Source: Gammaproteobacteria bacterium (GTDB lineage Bacteria > Pseudomonadota > Gammaproteobacteria > UBA6429 > Thiohalophilaceae). From it: a stretch of 64,000 bases of DNA. A model generated the notes under the pieces. The model saw only the letters and a list, made by a program, of their open reading frames with translations. It had not been told where the DNA came from and did no database searches. Location of the stretch: assembly GCA_016125505.1 (NCBI GenBank), contig WGLP01000005.1, forward strand, positions 1 through 64,000. The letters run 5' to 3'. A program made the translations under genes and the position numbers. Position 1 is the first letter of the stretch, and each line of letters opens with the position of its first letter. Positions 57,180 to 64,000 of this stretch are shown here, one piece after another.

Positions 57180-57923
57180 TTACTCCATGTACATGCCGCC
57201 GTTGACGTGCAAAGTCGCCCCGGTAATGTAGCCTGCTCCCGGCCCCGCAAGAAAGGCAACAGCTGCTGCGATATCAGATACCTGCCCCAGTCGCTTCAAC
57301 GGCACGTGTTCAACAAGTTTGTCGCGTTGTTCCTGCGGCAGCGCCTCAGTCATGTCCGTCGCGATAAAGCCGGGCGCAACACAATTGACGGTGATATTGC
57401 GGCTGCCAACTTCGCGTGCCAGCGATTTGCTGAAGCCGACCATACCGGCTTTGGATGCCGCGTAATTGGACTGCCCTGCATTGCCCATGCTGCCGACTAC
57501 CGAGGAAATGTTGATTATTCGCCCCTGACGCGCCTTCATCATTCCTCGCATCACCGCGCGGCTCAGACGGAAAACCGATTTAAGGTTGGTGGCCATGATG
57601 TCATCCCACTCCTCGTCACTCATACGCGCAAGCAGGTTATCGCGAGTAACACCCGCGTTGTTCACCAGGATCCCGATTTCACCATACTGCTTGCGAACCG
57701 CATCCAGCACCTGTTCAGTCTGGACAGCGTCGTTGACATTCAAAGCCATGCCGCAGCCGTTAATGCCCGCGGCTGCCAAATATGCACTGATTGCCTGTGC
57801 GCCGGTTTCGGTAGTTGCCGTGCCAACTACGGTTGCACCCAGCTTGCCCAGCTCCAGCGCAATACCCTGTCCAATGCCACGGCTGGCACCGGTTACCAGC
57901 GCGATTTGCCCCTGTAAGCTCAT
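57180..57923 (-). CDS. fabG: 3-oxoacyl-ACP reductase
   Basis: 247 residues from the ATG at 57923. NADPH site [19 protein letters not shown], active Ser-Tyr-Lys in [24 protein letters not shown]. It reduces beta-ketoacyl-ACP in fatty acid synthesis. Confidence 0.96.
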   Translation of the reverse strand: MSLQGQIALVTGASRGIGQGIALELGKLGATVVGTATTETGAQAISAYLAAAGINGCGMALNVNDAVQTEQVLDAVRKQYGEIGILVNNAGVTRDNLLARMSDEEWDDIMATNLKSVFRLSRAVMRGMMKARQGRIINISSVVGSMGNAGQSNYAASKAGMVGFSKSLAREVGSRNITVNCVAPGFIATDMTEALPQEQRDKLVEHVPLKRLGQVSDIAAAVAFLAGPGAGYITGATLHVNGGMYME

Positions 57924-57941
57924 AGTTACTCCCAACGATTA

Positions 57942-58877
57942 TTATTGTGTCAATGTAGTCAGCGCCTGTTGCAAGGCTGCGCCATCATTTAGCGCCAATG
58001 CCTGCTGGTTGGCATCAATACGCTTGTTCAGCCCAGCCAGAACCTTGCCCGGCGCACATTCAGCATTATGGCTGATACCTGCCGCCCCAAAAGCCAGTAC
58101 GGTTTCCACCCAGCGCACCGGGGAATACAGCTGGCGTACCAGTGCGTCCTTGATTGCCGCCCCTTCGGTGTAACTCTGAACATCGGCATTATGCAGCACG
58201 GCTATGCCTGGTGCCTGTACCTCAATATCATCCAGATAAGCGCGCAGCTTTTCCGCAGCGCCCTTAAGCAGGCTGCAATGCGATGGCACGCTCATTGGCA
58301 GCATCAGCGCGCGCTTGGCGCCCTTGGCTTTGGCCAGCTCCATGCCGCGCTCCACTGCAGCACGATTGCCGGCTATGACTACTTGCCCGGGGGAATTGAA
58401 ATTAACCGCTTCCAATACCTCGCCCTGCGCTGCCTCATTACATACCATACGCACGGCATCATCATCGAGCCCGAGTATCGCCGCGATTCCGCCCACACCT
58501 TCGGGCACCGCCTGTTGCATGCATTCCGCACGGTAACGCACCAACGGCAGGGCATCGGCAAAGCCAATGGCACCGCCTGCCACCAGCGCCGTGTACTCGC
58601 CAAGGCTGTGCCCGGCCAGCAGTTGCGGTGCCGGGCCATTGAGGCTTTGCCAGGCACGATACACTGCCACACCTGCAGTCAGCATCAACGGCTGCGTATT
58701 GACCGTGGCATTCAGTTCGGCATCACTGCCTTCGGCAGCCAGTTGCCACAGATCCTGCTTGAGGATATCGCCAGCTTCAGAAAAAGTCTCAAGCACTGCC
58801 GGGAACTCGGCGTAGCCATTCATCATGCCGCGAGATTGGGAGCCTTGTCCGGGAAAAACAAATGCAAATTTACTCAT
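57942..58877 (-). CDS. fabD: Malonyl-CoA-ACP transacylase
   Basis: 311 residues. FPGQGSQSRGM, the active-site LLAGHSLGEYTALV Ser, and VPSHCSLL His. It loads malonyl groups onto ACP. It lies between fabH and fabG. Confidence 0.96.
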   Translation of the reverse strand: MSKFAFVFPGQGSQSRGMMNGYAEFPAVLETFSEAGDILKQDLWQLAAEGSDAELNATVNTQPLMLTAGVAVYRAWQSLNGPAPQLLAGHSLGEYTALVAGGAIGFADALPLVRYRAECMQQAVPEGVGGIAAILGLDDDAVRMVCNEAAQGEVLEAVNFNSPGQVVIAGNRAAVERGMELAKAKGAKRALMLPMSVPSHCSLLKGAAEKLRAYLDDIEVQAPGIAVLHNADVQSYTEGAAIKDALVRQLYSPVRWVETVLAFGAAGISHNAECAPGKVLAGLNKRIDANQQALALNDGAALQQALTTLTQ

Positions 58878-58915
58878 GGGATATTTCAGGAAAATTAATT
58901 CTCGGGGGATGAATA

Positions 58916-59872
58916 TTACCAGCGCAGCAGTATAGCGCCCCAGGTAAAGCCGCCACCCACTGCCTCGAGCAACACATGCTGGCCAGGACGAATGCGTCCG
59001 TCGCGCACTGCGGTATCCAGAGCCAGCGGGATGGAGGCGGCGGAAGTATTGCCATGGTGCGCAACGGTCACCACAACGTTATCCATGCTCAACCCGAGTT
59101 TTTTCGCCGTTGCTTCCATGATGCGGATGTTGGCCTGATGCGGGACCAGCCAGTCGATATCACTACCCTGCAACTGATTTTCCGCCAGCACCTCTTCAAC
59201 CACTTCACTCAGCACCTTGACCGCAAACTTGAATACGGCCTGCCCATCCATCTTGATAAACGGGTCGCCCTGCACCGCCCCCTTGCCGATATGGCCTGTA
59301 GCTTGCAGCATGCCACGATGGTGACCATCAGCATGCAATTTGGCTGAGAGTATTCCCGGGGTTTCGCTGGCCTGCAGTACCACCGCGCCAGCGCCGTCGC
59401 CGAATAGCACGCAGGTAGTACGGTCTTCCCAGTTTAGAAGGCGCGACAGAACTTCGGTTCCAACTACCAGCGCATTACGAGCCTGGCCGCCACGAATAAA
59501 CAGGTCTGCGGTGTTGAGTGCATAGACAAAGCCGCTGCATACGGCCTGCACATCGAATGCAGCGCCCTGTTTGATGCCGAGCTTGTCTTGCAGAATACAG
59601 GCCGTACTCGGAAAAATCTGGTCCGGAGTAGTCGTGGCGACAATAACCAGATCGATATCTTCGACACTGATGCCGGCAGCCTCAATCGCGCGGCGGCTGG
59701 CCTGTTCAGCCAGATCGCTGGCCAGCTCGCCTTCTGCCGCGATGTGCCGCTCAACGATACCGCTGCGCGTGAATATCCAGTCATGCGAAGTGTCGACTAT
59801 CTTTTCCAGGTCGTAATTAGTCAGAACTTTGCCGGGAAGATAACTGCCTGTACCGATTATCTTTGAATACAT
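58916..59872 (-). CDS. fabH: Beta-ketoacyl-ACP synthase III
   Basis: 318 residues. Active-site Cys in [13 protein letters not shown], His in [11 protein letters not shown] and Asn in [11 protein letters not shown]. It starts fatty acid synthesis from acetyl-CoA. The ATG overlaps the plsX stop by one base (TGATG). Confidence 0.96.
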   Translation of the reverse strand: MYSKIIGTGSYLPGKVLTNYDLEKIVDTSHDWIFTRSGIVERHIAAEGELASDLAEQASRRAIEAAGISVEDIDLVIVATTTPDQIFPSTACILQDKLGIKQGAAFDVQAVCSGFVYALNTADLFIRGGQARNALVVGTEVLSRLLNWEDRTTCVLFGDGAGAVVLQASETPGILSAKLHADGHHRGMLQATGHIGKGAVQGDPFIKMDGQAVFKFAVKVLSEVVEEVLAENQLQGSDIDWLVPHQANIRIMEATAKKLGLSMDNVVVTVAHHGNTSAASIPLALDTAVRDGRIRPGQHVLLEAVGGGFTWGAILLRW

Positions 59873-60909
59873 CAGGATGCCTCACTTAATTCTTGCTGGC
59901 GTCCATGGTGCCACTTTTCAACGTGTTCGCTGATATGGTGCAGCATCCCGCCCCGCGCTTCCTCGGCAGCACGTTCGATCGCGCACAGGAAAGCAAACTT
60001 GTCAGCAGAACCATGACTTTTCACTACGATTCCCTTGAGTCCGAGCAGGCTGGCGCCATTATAGCGGCGATGGTCAACCCGCCTGCGGAAGGAATTGATT
60101 ACCGGCATGGCAATCAGGCCGGCGATTTTGGTGAAAATATTGCGGCTGAATTCTTCACGCAGGAAGGCGCGCAGCATCTGGGCCAATCCCTCGGTAGTCT
60201 TAAGCGAAACGTTGCCGACGAAGCCATCGCATACCACAACGTCGGTGACCCCCTTGAAGATATCGTTCCCCTCGACGTTGCCGTAAAAATTCAGGTCGCT
60301 GTTCTGCAACAATTCAGCTGCCTGTTTGACGACCTCGTTACCCTTGATGTCTTCGCTGCCAATATTGAGCAGGCCGACCGTAGGGTTGGGCTTGTGCTCA
60401 ATGGCACTGACCAGTGTGCTGCCCATCAGCGCAAACTGCAGCAAATGTTCCGCGTTGCAGTCGACATTGGCGCCCAGGTCGAGCATGCAGACCTGCCCCT
60501 TGACCGTAGGCAGGAAAGAAGCGATCGCCGGCCGATCAATACCCGGCAGCATTTTGAGCACATAGCGAGCTGTCGCCATCAGCGCACCGGTGTTCCCTGC
60601 GCTGACACAGGCCGCCGCCTCGCCATTTTTGACCAAATTGATGCTTTGGCGCATCGACGAGTCCTTCTTGTTGCGCAAGACCAGTTGCGGCGACTCGTCC
60701 ATACCGACCACTTCGCTGGCCGCGTGGATGCGCAAATGCGGTCCCGCCTTCACATGCAGGGCACGCAACTCGGCCTCAATGGCATCCGCCAGCCCAACTA
60801 ATACGATGGTATCTTCAGGATACAGCCGCAGATATTCGACTGCGGCTGGAATAGTGACATGCGTACCATGGTCGCCCCCCATGGCATCAATGGCTATCGT
60901 AACGTCCAC
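59872..60909 (-). CDS. plsX: Phosphate acyltransferase PlsX
   Basis: 345 residues. [18 protein letters not shown] start, [35 protein letters not shown]. It makes acyl-phosphate from acyl-ACP for phospholipid synthesis. Confidence 0.96.
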   Translation of the reverse strand: MDVTIAIDAMGGDHGTHVTIPAAVEYLRLYPEDTIVLVGLADAIEAELRALHVKAGPHLRIHAASEVVGMDESPQLVLRNKKDSSMRQSINLVKNGEAAACVSAGNTGALMATARYVLKMLPGIDRPAIASFLPTVKGQVCMLDLGANVDCNAEHLLQFALMGSTLVSAIEHKPNPTVGLLNIGSEDIKGNEVVKQAAELLQNSDLNFYGNVEGNDIFKGVTDVVVCDGFVGNVSLKTTEGLAQMLRAFLREEFSRNIFTKIAGLIAMPVINSFRRRVDHRRYNGASLLGLKGIVVKSHGSADKFAFLCAIERAAEEARGGMLHHISEHVEKWHHGRQQELSEAS

Positions 60910-61022
60910 CGGGCGACCCTCGCAATGCTGATAATCAAGAAGTTCAGGAAAGGCGCAAAAAGAGATGTACCCAATTTGCGTGACTTGATAAGTTAAAGTA
61001 ATCCCTACTGGCGCAGGGAAAC

Positions 61023-61202
61023 TTACTCGCTCTTGGTCTTGATTACTTTTTTGCCGCGGTAATAACCACTTGGGCTGATGTGGTGGCGCAAATGCGCTTC
61101 ACCGGTAGCAGGCTCAACTGCCAGCGCCGGACCGCTCAGAAAATCGTGCGCGCGATGCATTCCGCGTTTGGAGGGGGACTTCTTGTTCTGTTGGACTGCC
61201 AT
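61023..61202 (-). CDS. rpmF: 50S ribosomal protein L32
   Basis: 59 residues starting [20 protein letters not shown], ending [12 protein letters not shown]. It lies between yceD and plsX, the standard order. It is too short for a length-filtered ORF search but is clear by sequence. Confidence 0.97.
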   Translation of the reverse strand: MAVQQNKKSPSKRGMHRAHDFLSGPALAVEPATGEAHLRHHISPSGYYRGKKVIKTKSE

Positions 61203-61235
61203 GTCTACTACTCCTTAACAAAAACTAAAATTAAA

Positions 61236-61721
61236 TTACTTATTCTTCAAACTGCGAAGAACCGTGAACGGGTTACCGTCACTTTGCAGCAAACCTTCCG
61301 TTGCAGCCTGGCATGCACCGGGTTCATGCTTTGGCGCAAATGGCAGGCTCAGCAAAATCTCTTCCTCAACCAGCGCCGACACATCCTGATGCGGGTCAGC
61401 CGGAACGCTGTCATACTCATCCTCTGACAGTTCGTTTTCAGGCTGGGTGTCCGCCAACATAAGACGCGAAACCAGCCTGACTGGATAGTCCATCCGTTGC
61501 AGGCAGCGTTGGCACCTTAATTGACACAAGCCATCAAGCGACAACTCAAGCATCGGATTACCATCTTTATCCTGATAACCCCGTAATACATAGCTGACCT
61601 GCCCATCGGTCGAGATCAGCATATCCGCCAGTCGCGGCATCTCAGCCACCGGAATTTCGCCGCGCAATTCTTTGCCCTTATGGGCAAAGTCCCAGCTATC
61701 GATGAAATGCCGTGCAAACAT
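61236..61721 (-). CDS. yceD: YceD/DUF177 23S rRNA accumulation protein
   Basis: 161 residues. The Cys pair LRCQRCLQRMDYPV and the acidic SEDEYDSVPADPHQDVSALVEEEILLSLPFAPKH are typical of the family needed for 23S rRNA accumulation. First gene of the rpmF-plsX-fab operon. Confidence 0.93.
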   Translation of the reverse strand: MFARHFIDSWDFAHKGKELRGEIPVAEMPRLADMLISTDGQVSYVLRGYQDKDGNPMLELSLDGLCQLRCQRCLQRMDYPVRLVSRLMLADTQPENELSEDEYDSVPADPHQDVSALVEEEILLSLPFAPKHEPGACQAATEGLLQSDGNPFTVLRSLKNK

Positions 61722-61777
61722 GAGGCGCGCATGATATATATTTCAGGCACATCTGTCAAAGAAACCAAAGGAATATC

Positions 61778-62362
61778 TTGAATTCTCAACCGATTGTTCT
61801 CGCCTCTACCTCTATCTACCGCAGTGCACTGCTGGAACGCCTGAAAATTTCATTCGAAACTGCAGCTCCAGGCATAGATGAGACGCCATTTCCTGGAGAA
61901 ACGCCTGTACAGACGTCTGCACGCCTTTCCAGAGAAAAAGCCCATGCAGTAGCAGAGAATTACCCCAATGCCCTGATTATCGGCTCGGATCAGGTCGCGC
62001 TTTTGGATGGCCAGCAATTAGGCAAGCCGCTTACTCATGAAAATGCCGTGCGCCAGCTTAAGGCTATGCGTGGAAAAACCATAACATTCTACACTGCCCT
62101 GACATTGTTAAATGCCCTCAATGGGGAAACGCAAACCGAGGTTGTGGAAAATCGTGTTGCTTTCCGCAACTATAATGACCGCGAGATCGAATCCTATTTA
62201 ATCAAGGAGCAGCCCTACCATTGTGCTGGAAGTGCCAAATCAGAAGGGCTGGGCATCGCATTGATCAGCCGCATGGAGGGAGATGACCCTAATGCGCTTG
62301 TCGGCCTCCCGCTCATCTCCCTGATAGCCATGCTTGAGAAACAAGGCGTCCAGATTCTGTAA
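61778..62362 (+). CDS. maf: Maf-family nucleotide pyrophosphatase
   Basis: 194 residues starting at TTG 61778, with AAAGGAATATC upstream; no in-frame ATG precedes the conserved VLASTSIYRSALLERL. Further motifs: FPGETPVQTSARLSREKA, IIGSDQVALLDG, YHCAGSAKSEGLGIAL. It hydrolyses modified NTPs such as m7GTP and is divergent from yceD. Confidence 0.9.
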   Translation: MNSQPIVLASTSIYRSALLERLKISFETAAPGIDETPFPGETPVQTSARLSREKAHAVAENYPNALIIGSDQVALLDGQQLGKPLTHENAVRQLKAMRGKTITFYTALTLLNALNGETQTEVVENRVAFRNYNDREIESYLIKEQPYHCAGSAKSEGLGIALISRMEGDDPNALVGLPLISLIAMLEKQGVQIL

Positions 62363-62514
62363 GTCACGGAAAACCGCGTATTTACTGGCAAAAGCCCGTG
62401 TCTTAACACCCTGAATGACTATAAAAAACCATGATTTCAGTTGCGATACATGCCTATTTCTGTTATTAAAGCGCGTTTTCAAAATTTTGTTTGCATGTTT
62501 CTGGAGATATTCTG

Positions 62515-62937
62515 ATGCCGGTACAACCCACCAAGCCCATCACCCCCTACAAACTCAAAAAGGGTGAGGCTTACATGAACACCAAACAGCTGGACCACTT
62601 TCGCGCCATCCTGAACGGGATCAAGCTTGAATTGGGTGAAGATATTGATCGAACCGTGCATACAATGCAGGACGAGGCTACAGTATTTGCCGACCCCAAT
62701 GACCGTGCCAGCCAGGAATCGGATATGAGCCTGGAACTCCGCAACCGCGACCGCGAACGCAAGCTGATCAAGAAGATTGATGAAATGCTGGCCAAAATTG
62801 ACAGTGGCGACTATGGCTATTGCGAAAAATGTGGCGTGGAAATTGGCCTCAGCCGCCTGGAAGCGCGGCCAACAGCAACTCTTTGCATTGACTGCAAGAC
62901 GCTGGATGAAATTCGCGAAAAACAGATCGCCAAATAA
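62515..62937 (+). CDS. dksA: RNA polymerase-binding transcription factor DksA
   Basis: 140 residues from the ATG at 62515, behind CTGGAGATATTCTG. The coiled-coil tip [11 protein letters not shown] keeps the two Asp, and the zinc finger has [25 protein letters not shown]. It works with ppGpp in the stringent response. Confidence 0.95.
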   Translation: MPVQPTKPITPYKLKKGEAYMNTKQLDHFRAILNGIKLELGEDIDRTVHTMQDEATVFADPNDRASQESDMSLELRNRDRERKLIKKIDEMLAKIDSGDYGYCEKCGVEIGLSRLEARPTATLCIDCKTLDEIREKQIAK

Positions 62938-63065
62938 AATATCGGTTGGGGGACATCCAGTCCCTCAGTAAACGCCTGATTGCCGGTTGCCCTTCATCAG
63001 GAGGCCTGTGACTGCCCCAAGGCTTAACCGTATCAAAGCAAGCAGAACTGCCTTGAACTGATTCC

Positions 63066-63108
63066 TGCCAACAAAAAAGCCCCGCAATGCGGGGCTTTTT
63101 TGTTGGCA
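63066..63108. terminator. Bidirectional Rho-independent terminator
   Basis: A perfect 20-bp stem (TGCCAACAAAAAAGCCCCGC and its complement) with loop AAT; a GC-rich core GCCCCGC flanked by A6 and T6. It serves both dksA (+) and pnp (-), which are convergent. The bases between 62938 and 63065 hold no gene. Confidence 0.95.
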
Positions 63109-63122
63109 GTCTCGAAGAAGCC

Positions 63123-64000
63123 TTACTCGGCATCGGCAGGAGACGCCTCAGATTCTACGGCAATTGCCTTCATGCTCAGGCGCAACCTGCCTTTTTCATC
63201 GGCTTCCAGCACCTTGACACGAACTACCTGGCCTTCCTTCAAGTGTTCAGCAACGCTATTAATGCGCTCATTGGAAATCTGGGAAATATGCAGCAGCCCA
63301 TCCTTGCCCGGCAATACATTAACGATCGCGCCAAAATCCAGCAACTTGACGACAGGGCCTTCGTAAATTTTGCCTACTTCAACTTCTGCGACAATATCCT
63401 CGATACGCTTCTTGGCCAACTCGCCGCCCTCGCCGCTGACGCTGGCAATGGTGACGTTGCCTTCGTCATCAATATCAATAGTAGTACCGGTTTCTTCGGT
63501 CAAGGCGCGAATCACCGCCCCGCCCTTGCCGATCACGTCGCGAATTTTTTCCGGATTGATTTTCAGCTTGATCATGCGTGGCGCATGCATCGATACGTCC
63601 GGACGAACCTGCGGCATGGACTCCTTCATGATCCCAAGGATATGCATGCGTCCTTCGCGTGCCTGCTTTAATGCAGCATGCATGATTTCCCGGGTAATAC
63701 CGTTGATCTTGATATCCATTTGCAAGGCGGTGATACCCGTTTCGGAACCGGCCACCTTGAAATCCATATCGCCCAGATGATCTTCATCGCCAAGTATGTC
63801 GGTCAGCACCGCAAAACGGTTACTTTCCTTGATCAGGCCCATGGCGATACCCGCAACGTGGGTCTTCACCGGGACACCGGCATCCATCAGAGACAAACAA
63901 CCGCCGCATACCGAGGCCATCGAGCTTGAGCCATTGGACTCGGTAATTTCGGACACCACGCGGATGGAGTAACCAAACTCTTCTTCACTCGGCAGTGCGG
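63123..64000 (-). CDS. pnp: Polyribonucleotide nucleotidyltransferase, C-terminal part
   Basis: The frame runs off the window edge; 292 codons are visible. It has the second RNase PH domain ([19 protein letters not shown]), the KH domain ([21 protein letters not shown]) and the S1 domain ([33 protein letters not shown]). It is a 3'-5' RNA phosphorolase. The 5' part lies outside. Confidence 0.95.
   Translation of the reverse strand, partial: ALPSEEEFGYSIRVVSEITESNGSSSMASVCGGCLSLMDAGVPVKTHVAGIAMGLIKESNRFAVLTDILGDEDHLGDMDFKVAGSETGITALQMDIKINGITREIMHAALKQAREGRMHILGIMKESMPQVRPDVSMHAPRMIKLKINPEKIRDVIGKGGAVIRALTEETGTTIDIDDEGNVTIASVSGEGGELAKKRIEDIVAEVEVGKIYEGPVVKLLDFGAIVNVLPGKDGLLHISQISNERINSVAEHLKEGQVVRVKVLEADEKGRLRLSMKAIAVESEASPADAE

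Overview
The window looks like a chromosomal stretch of a betaproteobacterium of the Nitrosomonadales/Gallionellaceae type (Sideroxydans- or Gallionella-like). The basis is a combination of features: a Cyc2-like monoheme cytochrome-porin fusion, a nifHDK operon with a sigma-54/NifA promoter, a sucrose synthase/sucrose-phosphate synthase operon as found in autotrophic betaproteobacteria, and a betaproteobacterial fab/plsX housekeeping operon. The assignment is inference from gene content; no rRNA or tRNA gene is present.

Bases 1-26000 form a metal-resistance island. It opens with the tail of an IS transposase. A duplicated small secreted Cys/His protein flanks a Cyc2-like cytochrome-porin. Then come a CusF-CusC-CusB-CusA copper efflux system, a PII-like protein, an HD-GYP phosphodiesterase, a CopA-type P-type ATPase with YHS and metal-binding N-terminal modules, cytochrome c, flavoprotein reductases, a MerR-family regulator, a cyclopropane fatty acid synthase, an orphan Rieske protein, and small metal-binding or membrane proteins including lycopene-cyclase-like and isoprenylcysteine-methyltransferase-like proteins. 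Two gene remnants (copA tail, HD-GYP tail) show past duplication and decay. A complete merR/merTPCA mercury operon with a canonical MerR operator closes the island.

Bases 26000-31300 hold a globin-coupled GGDEF-EAL protein carrying two microsatellites, an unusual protein that joins a sigma-54-like DNA-binding region to a GIY-YIG nuclease domain, and a divergent KfrA-like coiled-coil DNA-binding protein with an operator-like repeat array. The kfrA side abuts a truncated nifO-like gene, so this segment probably entered next to the nif operon.

Bases 31300-38000 hold nifH-nifD-nifK, a Shethna-type (FeSII-like) 2Fe-2S ferredoxin, a nifO-like fragment, a divergent TusE/DsrC-like gene and a dicarboxylate/amino-acid symporter.

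Bases 38000-45100 hold the most unusual locus: zorA-zorB-zorC of a Zorya-like motor system without zorD, flanked by a divergent Ser/Thr protein kinase and followed by a class III nucleotide cyclase fused to an FHA domain. A phosphorylation- and cyclic-nucleotide-linked Zorya variant is a reasonable hypothesis.

Bases 45100-64000 are core metabolism: a PepSY protein, a sucrose operon (fructokinase, sucrose-phosphate synthase, sucrose synthase), then a long operon yceD-rpmF-plsX-fabH-fabD-fabG-acpP-fabF-pabC-mltG-tmk-holB-tatD-like, and maf, dksA and the 3' part of pnp, with a strong bidirectional terminator between dksA and pnp.
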